From Ruminococcaceae bacterium UBA1417 (GTDB taxonomy: Bacteria; Bacillota; Clostridia; Oscillospirales; Acutalibacteraceae), in NCBI GenBank assembly GCA_002305575.1, contig DBPP01000025.1, positions 22,475 through 81,844 of the forward strand: DNA of 59,370 nt. The letters run 5' to 3'. This document shows, piece after piece, positions 44,785 to 53,342 of the stretch. The number at the start of each line of letters is the position of its first letter. The first letter of the stretch is position 1. The notes below the pieces were generated by a model. The model ran no database searches and had not been told where the DNA came from. It saw nothing but the letters and a program-made list of their open reading frames with translations. The translations under genes were made by a program, and so were the position numbers.

Positions 44785-45942
44785 TTATTTGCCCCTGTAT
44801 TCGGGGTGTTCCTTCAAATACTTTCTGTTCTTATACACGCCAACCGTGAGGAACGGGATAACGACGATTGCAATGGCCAGATAGCCACAATAACCGTACC
44901 CGTATTTGATGATATTCGTCAGACCGACGAGCGAAATGGTCATAGACAGCACGATGATGAACGCCGAAACAATGGCACTGCGTATCGGCGCCGCCTGGAT
45001 GCTGCGAAACATCGGGAGTTTTTCAAACCGGGCGACGAAGCCAAAGGTGGTCGTGACGCCGGTGGAAATCAGGCACAGGAGCAAGCAAATGCCGTACACC
45101 ACGGTGAGCCACGGCATGCCCATCTCCGTGCAGGACGTCAGCGTCGGGATCGTCGTGCCGCCCTCGACGCTCGTGTAGAAGCTCTGCCAGGAGAGCAACA
45201 TGAAGATCGAGAGCACCAGCGCCACCGTGTTCATCACAAACGAAATCCACATCGCTTTGGAGCAGCCTTTTTTGCTTGTCAGCGGTGTGCCGCATGCGAT
45301 CATCGTCGGAAGTGTGACGCACTGGAAGCCGGCGTAAGTAAAGGCGTTCAAAATAGCCTGCGGTACATTGCCGAAACCGGTGGTCTGGAAATCCGCAGCA
45401 AGCACGTCAAAGAGGTTGCCGCGCTGGATTGTACCGACCGCATAGATGGTGATCGCTGTGATCAGGATCGCGATACCCATATATGTGGTCGCGGTGCGCA
45501 CCACGGATGCGCCGAAAATGGTGAGGACCAGCACCAGCAGGCCGACCGCCACGATGCCGATGTAGTAGTTCAGGCCGAAATACTGGTTCAAAGCGGAAGC
45601 CGCACCGGAAATCGCGGCGGCTACCGCCATCAGCACCATGATGTAAAAAAAGATTTCAAACAGGATATAGAGCTTATCAAGCGGGTGATAAAGCGTTTTA
45701 AACAGGTCTTTATAATTTGTCAGGCCGCGGGAATTATACATCAACACGGCTTCCCGCATCGTCATGCACAAAAGCAGCATGGCAATCACGGCGCTGATCG
45801 GGCCCATCCAGCCAAGCCCCACGTAATACGTATTGGCCTGGTTGCCTGTGGCAAAGCCGCCGCCGGCATGCGCGGAGAAGAGCACGGCGCCCACGGAGAA
45901 CGCCAGCATAAAGGGTACTTTTGCGGATACTTTGTTTTTCAT
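44785..45942 (-). CDS. YkvI-like membrane transporter (APC-superfamily type)
   Basis: 385 residues with about ten to eleven hydrophobic segments. The N-terminus KVPFMLAFSVGAVLFSAHAGGGFATGNQ has a glycine-rich first helix break like amino-acid transporters of the APC fold; this matches the uncharacterised YkvI family. ATG 45942 is ten bases after AAAGG; upstream starts would run into the T-box terminator. Regulation by a T-box with leucine-type specifier suggests transport of leucine or a related compound (inference). Confidence 0.85.
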   Translation of the reverse strand: MKNKVSAKVPFMLAFSVGAVLFSAHAGGGFATGNQANTYYVGLGWMGPISAVIAMLLLCMTMREAVLMYNSRGLTNYKDLFKTLYHPLDKLYILFEIFFYIMVLMAVAAAISGAASALNQYFGLNYYIGIVAVGLLVLVLTIFGASVVRTATTYMGIAILITAITIYAVGTIQRGNLFDVLAADFQTTGFGNVPQAILNAFTYAGFQCVTLPTMIACGTPLTSKKGCSKAMWISFVMNTVALVLSIFMLLSWQSFYTSVEGGTTIPTLTSCTEMGMPWLTVVYGICLLLCLISTGVTTTFGFVARFEKLPMFRSIQAAPIRSAIVSAFIIVLSMTISLVGLTNIIKYGYGYCGYLAIAIVVIPFLTVGVYKNRKYLKEHPEYRGK

Positions 45943-45983
45943 CGGTCCCATTCCTTTCCTCTGGGGAGATTTTGGCCCGGATA

Positions 45984-46276
45984 AACAAAAAAGCCCTTTC
46001 GTCTCCCGCTTTCCGTTCATCCGGCAAGCAAGAGACGAAAGGGCAAACCTTCCGCGGTACCACTCTTATTCATTCACTCAGGGAATGCGCTCTGCGGGAT
46101 ACCAACATATCCCTGCACTGTAACGGGAGCACCCGTCCGCATCTAATCCCACACGTTCGACACGGCCGCTCGGTGGTGAGTTCAACACGTCCGCCAACTT
46201 GATGCCTCGCAGCAACCGGCACTTCTCTGGAAGGGCTTTCGCATTTACTAATCCACGTCTCTGCGTTTCGGTCGTA
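45984..46276 (-). ncRNA. T-box riboswitch, specifier reads as Leu CUC
   Basis: On the minus strand: Stem I with the AGAGA-GTGCCGGTTGCTGCGAGGCA distal region (about 46229-46201), specifier loop GAA-CTC-ACC (CTC at 46180-46178, leucine codon), the T-box AGAGTGGTACCGCGG (46066-46052), and a terminator of 13-bp perfect stem (46044-46032 with 46005-45993) followed by six T. Uncharged tRNA would favour the antiterminator and turn on the transporter and dehydrogenase genes. The T-box itself is certain; the leucine reading is by alignment of the loop by eye. Confidence 0.93.
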
Positions 46277-46305
46277 ATTTTAGCGCAACAAAAGCCAATT
46301 GTCAA
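46277..46305 (-). promoter_or_regulatory. Sigma-A promoter of T-box operon
   Basis: TTGACA (46305-46300), 17 bases, TAAAAT (46282-46277), immediately ahead of the T-box. The 180 bases from 46306 to 46485 show no gene or terminator. Confidence 0.88.
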
Positions 46306-46485
46306 GTACAAACATTCAAAGATTTTTTGTTAAAATTGACAACACACAAAATTTGACCGCTGTATGTGGGCATCATTTCTCTCGACGACGCTTGGAATGG
46401 CGCAGTATAAACTGTCCGCACATAAAAGACAGATTGCAGAAACGGATCCACATGTCCATCCCCTGCAAAACGGTGGAACGCACGG

Positions 46486-46692
46486 CTATTCTTTATCGGC
46501 GAGGCGAAACGCACAGATCGTCCGCCAAAGAATCGCCACAGCGATCAGACATGCGCCGAACGCCGCGCCGATGGAAATTTCGTCGTAGCCCAGCGGCCCG
46601 GTAACCATGGACACAAGCGCGGCAACAGCTGCCAAAATCACAAGCCCAATATAAACGGCCTTATCCATCTGTCGGATTTTTTGGGAATTCAT
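46486..46692 (-). CDS. Small two-helix membrane protein of unknown function
   Basis: 68 residues, two hydrophobic segments (about 13-32 and 40-60) with a basic N-terminus. Its ATG overlaps the rsmA stop (ATGA) and is preceded by AAGGAGG, so it is almost certainly translated. No family recognised. It is the last gene of the membrane protein-rsmA operon. Confidence 0.75.
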   Translation of the reverse strand: MNSQKIRQMDKAVYIGLVILAAVAALVSMVTGPLGYDEISIGAAFGACLIAVAILWRTICAFRLADKE

Positions 46693-47585
46693 ACGATTTC
46701 CTCCTTTTTACGTTCTTGCGCGGTCTTCTCCAATGCCCCCAGACCGTCGGAAAGCGCTGCGAACTCTTCGAGTGTCAGCGTCTCCGCGCGCGCGTTGAGA
46801 GAAATGCCCGCCGCCTCAAAGGCCGCCGCCACCGCCGGTTTTGGTATGCCCAACGTATTGGCCATGGCATTCACTGCGGTCTTACGCCTCTGGGCAAACG
46901 CGGCCTTCACCACACGGAAGAAGAACCGTTCTTCCGTGACGGACACAGCCGGTGTTTTACGAATCTTGAGCCGGATCACCGCGGAGTCCACATTCGGCGC
47001 GGGCATGAAACTGCCTCGGCTGACGCCGAACAGGATCTCCGGCTCTGCATAATACCAGACCGCCGCGCTCACCGCGCCGCAGGCACGTTCGCCCGGATGC
47101 GCACACAGACGATCTGCCGCCTCCTTCTGCACCATGACGGTAATCGACGTAACCGGCAACCGTTCTTCCAGCAGGCGCATGATCACCGGGGACGTGATAT
47201 AATACGGCAGATTCGCACAGACCGCCACCTCTTTCCCGCCGAATTCCTCCGCGATCATCCGGCCCAGATCAAGCTGCATCACATCCGCACGGATGATTTT
47301 TACATTGTCGCAATCCGCCAGCGTTTCCGCAAGGACCGGGAGCAGACGCTGATCGAGTTCGATGGAAACCACCTTGCGCGCGACCTGCGAAAGCTCCCAG
47401 GTCAGAACGCCGATCCCCGGGCCGATCTCCACGGCGCCGGCACAGTCGGCCGCACCGCTCATTTCCGCCATACGCGGACAAACCGACGGATTGATCAGGA
47501 AATTCTGTCCGAGGGCCTTCGAAAAGCGAAAGCCGTTTTTCTCCAGTACTGTGCGAATTGTTGCTATATCGGAAAGTTTCTGCAT
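46689..47585 (-). CDS. rsmA: 16S rRNA dimethyladenosine transferase RsmA (KsgA)
   Basis: Dimethylates two adjacent adenosines near the 3' end of 16S rRNA. 298 residues with FSKALGQNFLINP at residues 21-33, SAM motif EIGPGIGVLTWELS, and the catalytic CANLPYYITSPV (NLPY). C-terminal helical domain with FAQRRKT. Complete length. Follows the polytopic membrane protein gene by 27 bases and is coupled to a small membrane protein gene. Confidence 0.97.
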   Translation of the reverse strand: MQKLSDIATIRTVLEKNGFRFSKALGQNFLINPSVCPRMAEMSGAADCAGAVEIGPGIGVLTWELSQVARKVVSIELDQRLLPVLAETLADCDNVKIIRADVMQLDLGRMIAEEFGGKEVAVCANLPYYITSPVIMRLLEERLPVTSITVMVQKEAADRLCAHPGERACGAVSAAVWYYAEPEILFGVSRGSFMPAPNVDSAVIRLKIRKTPAVSVTEERFFFRVVKAAFAQRRKTAVNAMANTLGIPKPAVAAAFEAAGISLNARAETLTLEEFAALSDGLGALEKTAQERKKEEIV

Positions 47586-47612
47586 AAATCGATCTCCTTT
47601 TCAGATGTGGGC

Positions 47613-49724
47613 TCAAAACGCCGGAACCGCATAAAGCCGGACGCCGTTTGCTTCGTAAACGCAGGTGAACAGCATGTCCAGCGCATCCGTATTGACGTTG
47701 AAATTATTCCTTTCATAGTCGGACACCAGCACATAATCGACGTCGTATTCCTTGAACAGAAGGAGATTATCGCCTGGGCTTTGGAACATTTTCTGCATAT
47801 CTGCCTGTCGCCCGGCATAATCGAGTCCATGAAAATACACATAGCTCGAGGATCCACAGACGATATTGCGGCCCGTCAGCGCCGCGATTTCGTTGTTGTG
47901 GCGCATGTCGGTCAGGATGGTGTCCGTCGGCTCCGTGTTTTCCTGCACATAGGCGGCAACTGCAAGCTGGCTCTCGCCGAACAGGCAATAGTTCGCAACG
48001 GCCTCCCGCGCGATGGTGAGTGCTGCCGAAACCGTGCACAGCAGCACGAACGCGCCGGCAAGAAACCGCCGGCCAGCAAACCCGCGCAAACGGCGGTACA
48101 TCTCCACAAGGTACGAAGCCGTCACGGCGCAGAGCAGGAAAAACGCGGGGTAAAGCAGTTTATTGTTGTCATACGTATTTGGCTGGAACACGACGAATTC
48201 ACAGATAAACCACAGCACCGCTGCCGGTACAGCCACGGCGAAGACCCGACTGCGCGCCGAAAACAGCGCCGGCAGGACGAACAGCGCTACAACACCGATA
48301 TTCACCACATAAAACCACAGGTAACCGTCCGACAGATTGCCCCAGTTGAACCAGCCGCGTACAAAGCCCTCACCGCTCGCCTGCGTGAACGTCCACGTCA
48401 AAAGCTGCGGCACAGCAAGCAACAGGACAAGGCCCAGGAAAACGCCCCACGTCCGCAGGAGCTCCCTGCCCAAACCGCGCCGAAGCGCCAGCACAATCAG
48501 GAATGCGAGCCAGAGCACGAAAAGTGCGGCCGCGAAGATCACCAGCCCTACAAACAGGCCGGAATCGCGCGCGATAACCGATGGTACAAGCAGTTGCACC
48601 GCGACCGGCAGTGCGAGCAGCACGACGGCCGCGTATTTTACCGTGCGGCGCATCGCAACGGCCTTCTTTGAAAAAATCGCGCGGCAGAGCGACAGACAAA
48701 GCCACACGCCGCAGATCAGCCCGAGCGCCAGAAACGAATGGGTGTGGATCATGACCATCGCGCCCGCAAGGACACCTGCCGGAACAAAGTATGAGGCACA
48801 GCGCTCGTAAACGGCGCGGTACAGCACATAGAGCAACGGGAACAGCACCGCCCAGCCAAACAGCGTCGCGCGCTGCGGGACCATCATATCGACGATCACG
48901 TTGACCCAGCGAATGTTTTGATCGATAAGATTGGTCGGCGTCTCATAAAACGCCGTGAAAATCCGCGTAAAGTTTCCGGGATTTTCACCGAGATCCGTGA
49001 AGAAATACGCAACCCCCAGACCACCGTTCAGGAAAAACAGAACCATGGCAAGCACCGTTTTGGCATGATCCTGCAAAAAGCGGCAAAGAAACAGCCAGGC
49101 GCCAAAGAAAACCTGCGCCCCCGCAAACAACATCGGCAGAAAATACGCGAATTGCAGCGGCGCGCCGAGCAAATAGAGACTCGAGGAAATGCTGTCCGAA
49201 AGAAACGGATAGGACAGGCGCGTTCCCGGCAGAATCGAGTACATGGGCGGGAAGAACCCCTGTTCCGCGATGCTGGTGACAAAGCCAAGATGCATGCTCA
49301 TGTCGCCATACGTGCACTGGCTCGACCAGATTGCACCGTCTTGAATCCGGAAGCTATGGAGCACAAGCCCCGCAAAAACGAGCCAGAGCGCCCCCGGCAC
49401 GAGCAGTGTCCACGCCGACCGGAAAAAAGCGAGGATTGCACCACGCCGCACACGCAGAGACGGACGGCAGCGCCACAGCGCGAACCCTGTCAAAAGCAAC
49501 AGCAACACAAGCGCCAGCAGGTGCGCCGGCAGCGTAAAGCCAAAAAGAAACGCCCACAGTACCGGCAGCCACATCAAAAGTACGCTACCGGCTGCACTGC
49601 CCAGCAGCACGTGCACATGGCGCCGCTCCTTTTTGAAAAAACACGCGACAAGCAGGATGCCGCAGATCTGAAAGGCCAGGAAATACAGCAGCGCCACGGC
49701 GCCGCCGAGAAAATCACCGCGCAT
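47613..49724 (-). CDS. Polytopic membrane protein, GT-C glycosyltransferase-like
   Basis: 703 residues with about 14 hydrophobic segments and a soluble C-terminal part (about 620-703). The first large loop contains IQDGAIWSSQCTYGDMSMHLG, resembling acidic-loop motifs of GT-C membrane glycosyltransferases; later FQPNTYDNNKLLYPA and TDTILTDMRHNNEIAALTGR resemble uncharacterised YfhO- or DUF-type relatives. The assignment to GT-C is inference. GGAGG lies five bases before ATG 49724. Transcribed with rsmA. Confidence 0.72.
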   Translation of the reverse strand: MRGDFLGGAVALLYFLAFQICGILLVACFFKKERRHVHVLLGSAAGSVLLMWLPVLWAFLFGFTLPAHLLALVLLLLLTGFALWRCRPSLRVRRGAILAFFRSAWTLLVPGALWLVFAGLVLHSFRIQDGAIWSSQCTYGDMSMHLGFVTSIAEQGFFPPMYSILPGTRLSYPFLSDSISSSLYLLGAPLQFAYFLPMLFAGAQVFFGAWLFLCRFLQDHAKTVLAMVLFFLNGGLGVAYFFTDLGENPGNFTRIFTAFYETPTNLIDQNIRWVNVIVDMMVPQRATLFGWAVLFPLLYVLYRAVYERCASYFVPAGVLAGAMVMIHTHSFLALGLICGVWLCLSLCRAIFSKKAVAMRRTVKYAAVVLLALPVAVQLLVPSVIARDSGLFVGLVIFAAALFVLWLAFLIVLALRRGLGRELLRTWGVFLGLVLLLAVPQLLTWTFTQASGEGFVRGWFNWGNLSDGYLWFYVVNIGVVALFVLPALFSARSRVFAVAVPAAVLWFICEFVVFQPNTYDNNKLLYPAFFLLCAVTASYLVEMYRRLRGFAGRRFLAGAFVLLCTVSAALTIAREAVANYCLFGESQLAVAAYVQENTEPTDTILTDMRHNNEIAALTGRNIVCGSSSYVYFHGLDYAGRQADMQKMFQSPGDNLLLFKEYDVDYVLVSDYERNNFNVNTDALDMLFTCVYEANGVRLYAVPAF

Positions 49725-49792
49725 CGAAACCTCCGGAAGGCACACGGCCCCCCGAAAAACGGAACGGCCGCACCGCAAAAGAATTTACGTCT

Positions 49793-49821
49793 ATTGTACC
49801 ATCTGACCAAAAGAAAGTAAA
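49793..49821 (-). promoter_or_regulatory. Promoter of membrane protein-rsmA operon
   Basis: TTTACT (49821-49816), 17 bases, TACAAT (49798-49793), about 70 bases ahead of the ATG. Confidence 0.7.
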
Positions 49822-49866
49822 GCCGCTCTTTTTCGCTTCTTTTTGGCACCAGCGTATATTTTTTTA

Positions 49867-49895
49867 TTGCGGTTCCCGAGAAAATCGGCTATAAT
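49867..49895 (+). promoter_or_regulatory. Promoter of dCMP deaminase/ABC-F operon
   Basis: TTGCGG (49867-49872), 17 bases, TATAAT (49890-49895). The predicted start near 49902 rules out the in-frame ATG at 49843 and supports ATG 49933. Confidence 0.78.
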
Positions 49896-49932
49896 GGTGG
49901 CAATATATTTTGGATGCATGAGGTGTTTTCAT

Positions 49933-50433
49933 ATGCGAAGCGACATACACAGAAGAGATAAAACAAACTACTATCTGGATCTGGCTGAAACCGTCGCGCA
50001 GCGCTGCACATGCCTTCGACGTCACTACGGCGCTGTCATTGTCAAAAACGACGAAGTCATTTCGACCGGTTACGTGGGCGCGCCCCGCGGCCGGAAAAAC
50101 TGCACCGATCTTGGCACGTGCGTCCGACAGGAGCTGCGCATCCCGCGCGGCGAACGCTATGAGCTTTGCCGCAGCGTGCATGCCGAAGCCAACGCGATCA
50201 TCAGCGCGCCGCGCGACAAGATGATCGACTCCACGCTCTACCTCGTTGGCAAGGAGGTCGCGACCGGCGAATACATTCAAAACGCCGTTTGCTGCTCCAT
50301 GTGCAAGCGCATGGTGATCAACGCCGGCATTGCGCAGGTCGTCGTGCGGGACGACCACGACAATTACAGAAAGATCCCTGTGCAGGATTGGATTACGAAC
50401 GACGAATCCATCGAAGGTGTATTCGGCTATTGA
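49933..50433 (+). CDS. dCMP deaminase family protein (ComEB-like)
   Basis: 166 residues with the zinc-dependent deaminase signature: HAEANAI (His and catalytic Glu) and a CCSMCKRMVINAGI second half that supplies the two cysteines. The spacer with NCTDLGTC and the TGYVGAPRG loop fit the dCMP deaminase/ComEB group, which makes dUMP for thymidylate synthesis. The start has GAGGTG upstream. The ABC-F gene follows 47 bases later. Confidence 0.9.
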   Translation: MRSDIHRRDKTNYYLDLAETVAQRCTCLRRHYGAVIVKNDEVISTGYVGAPRGRKNCTDLGTCVRQELRIPRGERYELCRSVHAEANAIISAPRDKMIDSTLYLVGKEVATGEYIQNAVCCSMCKRMVINAGIAQVVVRDDHDNYRKIPVQDWITNDESIEGVFGY

Positions 50434-50447
50434 GCCTTTGCACGGAC

Positions 50448-50481
50448 CCGTATTCACTGTAAGGGCTCGGAAGGAATACGG
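50448..50481 (+). promoter_or_regulatory. Hairpin covering the ABC-F start codon
   Basis: CCGTATTC (50448-50455) can pair perfectly with GAATACGG (50474-50481); the right arm spans the bases between the ribosome site and the GTG and includes the first base of the start codon. The loop of 18 bases carries part of the purine-rich site. Confidence 0.5.
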
Positions 50482-51980
50482 TGATTCTTATTTCTCTGAT
50501 ACAGGTTTCGAACCTGACCTTCGGCTATGAGGGCAGCTTCGACAATGTTTTTGAAAATGTATCCTTTTCCATCGACACAGACTGGCGCTGCGGCTTTATC
50601 GGCCGAAACGGAAGAGGAAAAACCACGTTTTTACAACTGTTGCTTGGAAAGTACGCGTACAGCGGGCATATCACCGCGTCCGTACAGTTTGAGTATTTCC
50701 CATTTAACGTCTCGAACCCGGACGACACACCGCTCGAGATCGCAGAAAGCCTTTTGCCCGATTTGGAGCTTTGGCGGCTCTCGCGCGAGCTGAACCTGCT
50801 CGAGGTCGATGAGGGTGTGCTGTACCGGCCCTATTCGACGCTCAGCTGGGGCGAGCGCACCAAGGTGCTGCTGGCGATTTTATTCATCCGCGAGAACAGC
50901 TTTCTTTTGATCGACGAGCCGACGAACCACCTCGATGTGGAGGCGCGCGATACACTGGCGCGTTACCTGAAATCCAAGCGCGGATTCATTCTGGTCAGCC
51001 ATGACCGCGCATTCCTCGACGCGGTTGTCGACCATGTGCTCTCCATCAACCGCGCAACCATCACGGTAATGCGGGGCAACTTCACAACCTGGCAGCACGA
51101 AAAGGATCTTGAGGATCAGTTCGAGCTGCAAAAGAGCGAAAAGCTCAAGAAAGAAGTCAAGCGGCTCTCAGCAGCCGCCAGGCGCAGTGCCGATTGGTCC
51201 GGACGCGCAGAAAACCGCAAAATTGGGTTTCGTCCCGAAAAGACAGAGAAAAGCCTCGACCGGCGCGCTTTCGAAGGCGAAAAGAGCCGCAAAATGATGA
51301 AACGCGCCAAGTCCATCGAATCGCGGCGCAACGCGGCGCTCGAGGAAAAAAGCGCGCTTTTGAAAAACATCGAATCCGCCGATACAAAGCTCGCCATCGC
51401 GACGCTCCGGCATCCAAAGGCCGTGCTCGTGGAAGCGCGAGCGCTCTGCGTCGATTACGGAGACGGCCCGGTTTTTCAACCGCTTAATTTTGAGATCCGG
51501 CAAGGCGAGCGCGTCGCGTTGCTCGGGCGCAATGGCTGCGGCAAATCCAGCATTTTAAAACTGCTGTGTGGCGAGGACATTCCCCACACCGGCACGCTGC
51601 AAACGGCAAGCGGCCTGCGCATCTCCTACATGCCGCAGAGCACTGAAGGACTTTGCGGCAATCTCCGTGATTTCTGCCTCGAAAATAGCCTGGATGAGAG
51701 CCTTTTCAAGGCAATTCTGCGCAAACTCGAATTTCAGCGCACGCAGTTTGAAAAGCGCATAGAGGACTTTTCGGAGGGACAGAAGAAAAAAGTGCTCATT
51801 GCCAGAAGCCTCTGCGAAAAGGCGCACCTGCTTGTTTGGGATGAGCCGCTGAACTTCATCGACGTGATCTCCCGCATGCAACTGGAGGAATTGCTGTGCT
51901 CGGCGCAGCCGACAATCGTTTTCGTCGAACACGACCGGCGTTTTGTGGAAAACACCGCGACCAGAACCATCACAATATAA
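50481..51980 (+). CDS. ABC-F ribosomal protection-type ATPase (Lsa family)
   Basis: Soluble ABC protein without membrane domains, 499 residues, two ATPase modules: first Walker A GRNGRGKTT, signature LSWGERTK, Walker B LLIDEPTNHLD; a basic linker (about 190-300); second Walker A GRNGCGKSS, signature FSEGQKKK, and an atypical DEPLNFID. The start SLIQVSNLTFGYEGS and DTDWRCGFIGRNG resemble Lsa-type proteins that protect ribosomes from lincosamide, streptogramin A and pleuromutilin antibiotics. Resistance is not proven by homology. GTG start with GGAAGGA five bases upstream. Confidence 0.9.
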   Translation: MILISLIQVSNLTFGYEGSFDNVFENVSFSIDTDWRCGFIGRNGRGKTTFLQLLLGKYAYSGHITASVQFEYFPFNVSNPDDTPLEIAESLLPDLELWRLSRELNLLEVDEGVLYRPYSTLSWGERTKVLLAILFIRENSFLLIDEPTNHLDVEARDTLARYLKSKRGFILVSHDRAFLDAVVDHVLSINRATITVMRGNFTTWQHEKDLEDQFELQKSEKLKKEVKRLSAAARRSADWSGRAENRKIGFRPEKTEKSLDRRAFEGEKSRKMMKRAKSIESRRNAALEEKSALLKNIESADTKLAIATLRHPKAVLVEARALCVDYGDGPVFQPLNFEIRQGERVALLGRNGCGKSSILKLLCGEDIPHTGTLQTASGLRISYMPQSTEGLCGNLRDFCLENSLDESLFKAILRKLEFQRTQFEKRIEDFSEGQKKKVLIARSLCEKAHLLVWDEPLNFIDVISRMQLEELLCSAQPTIVFVEHDRRFVENTATRTITI

Positions 51981-51988
51981 ACAAATAA

Positions 51989-52024
51989 GAAAAATCCGCC
52001 TTCATCTGCGACGGCGGATTTTAA
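51989..52024 (+). terminator. Hairpin terminator after ABC-F gene
   Basis: Stem AAAATCCGCC/GGCGGATTTT (51991-52000 and 52013-52022) with a 12-base loop; the T-tract is short, so it may be partial. The acyltransferase ATG is 17 bases further on. Confidence 0.65.
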
Positions 52025-52038
52025 AGGGAGATACGAGG

Positions 52039-53319
52039 ATGAAAAACACAACGGAGCGCATCGCCATACTGGATGGCGTCCGCGCCTACGCGATCCTGAT
52101 CATTATGGGATTTCATTTGTGGCAGCAATCCTGGCTGCAAAACCTGTTTCCATACGACCTGCTGCAACCGTTCGGCATACAGGATTTCAGTCTGACCTGG
52201 CTGCCACGCACAGGCTACATGTTTGTAGACGTGTTGCTTCTGCTCTCTGGCTTCTGCCTGTTTCTGCCCTACGCACGGCAGATGACCGATCCGCTCGCTC
52301 CCGCGCCGGACAGGCCCGGCCTGTACTTTAAAAAGCGTGCGGCACGTATCCTGCCCTGTTACTACCTGTGCCTGCTTGTTTATCTGATTTTCTTCGTGCG
52401 TCCGGCGCAGTATGCGAATTTAAGCGGTTATTGGCAGGATATTTTCTCCCACTTTACCCTCACGCACACCTTCTGGCCGGAGAGCTACCTCTGGACAAAA
52501 TTCCCCACCACGCTCTGGACCATCGCTATCGAAGCGCAGTTTTACCTGCTGTTTCCCCTGTTGGCCCGTCTGTTTCGTCGTTTCCCGCTGCCTTGCTGGG
52601 CAGGACTCTCGCTGCTCGCCGAGCTGTACATCATGCTGTTTGCACAGCAGCCAGACGGCGGCGCGGATGCATTCCACATCAACCAGCTGCCCGCATTTCT
52701 CGGCGTTTATGCCAACGGGATGCTCGCCGCCGTGCTCTGGTGTCACCTGCACGCACAGAATCACAGGATGCAAAAGCGCGCGCCGCTCGCCGCGACGCTG
52801 CTCTGTGCCATATCCTTCATCACGATAATCTGCATGCTACGGGACGGTCTGGACCGCGCTTCGGTTGCACAGCGCTGGCAAGTAGATTTTCGCTTCCTGT
52901 TTTCAGCAGTCGCTTGCGTATTCATCCTGTCACTGGGCCGTGCATACCGCGCCGTACAGTGGTTGTTTGCAAACCGCGCCACCGCTTTTACGGCGCTCAT
53001 TTCCTACAACCTCTACATCTGGCACCAGCCCATACTGCTGCAAAGCAAAGCATGGCGCTTTCCGGCATATCCTGACGCCCCGGACGGCGCCTTTGCGTGG
53101 CCGCAATCGGCAAACGGTGAACCGTGGCATTTCGCCTGGCAGGTACAGTACACCGTATTTTTCTGGATCGCTGCCTTTCTGCTTGCCGCCCTGGCCACAT
53201 ATTTTGTCGAAAAGCCCCTCGCGCGATTTCTGCTGCAGGCTGCCCCAAAATCGACCGGCTCTTCCGGCAAAAAGCGCTTGCAGACATACCTGACGGTTCT
53301 CCATCGATCCAAAAAATAA
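52039..53319 (+). CDS. Membrane acyltransferase (acyltransferase_3 family)
   Basis: 426 residues with about ten hydrophobic segments. N-terminal IAILDGVRAYAILIIMGFHLWQQ contains the expected catalytic-type His in the first helix; RAARILPCYYLCLLVYL and TLWTIAIEAQFYLLFPLL are family hallmarks. Such proteins O-acylate surface sugars or peptidoglycan, but the acceptor here is unknown. ATG 52039 sits behind GGGAG and ACGAGG; a longer upstream frame reads through the terminator. Confidence 0.9.
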   Translation: MKNTTERIAILDGVRAYAILIIMGFHLWQQSWLQNLFPYDLLQPFGIQDFSLTWLPRTGYMFVDVLLLLSGFCLFLPYARQMTDPLAPAPDRPGLYFKKRAARILPCYYLCLLVYLIFFVRPAQYANLSGYWQDIFSHFTLTHTFWPESYLWTKFPTTLWTIAIEAQFYLLFPLLARLFRRFPLPCWAGLSLLAELYIMLFAQQPDGGADAFHINQLPAFLGVYANGMLAAVLWCHLHAQNHRMQKRAPLAATLLCAISFITIICMLRDGLDRASVAQRWQVDFRFLFSAVACVFILSLGRAYRAVQWLFANRATAFTALISYNLYIWHQPILLQSKAWRFPAYPDAPDGAFAWPQSANGEPWHFAWQVQYTVFFWIAAFLLAALATYFVEKPLARFLLQAAPKSTGSSGKKRLQTYLTVLHRSKK

Positions 53320-53342
53320 CCGCTGTACCCAGGACACCCGAA

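Noticed and set aside
45943..46020. N-terminal extension of the transporter up to 46020
   Set aside because: Those codons cover the T-box terminator and its T-tract; the ATG at 45942 has the ribosome site.
46716..48671. 651-codon plus-strand open frame across rsmA and the membrane protein gene
   Set aside because: It spans two well-supported genes on the other strand, has low-complexity basic composition and no plausible start signal.
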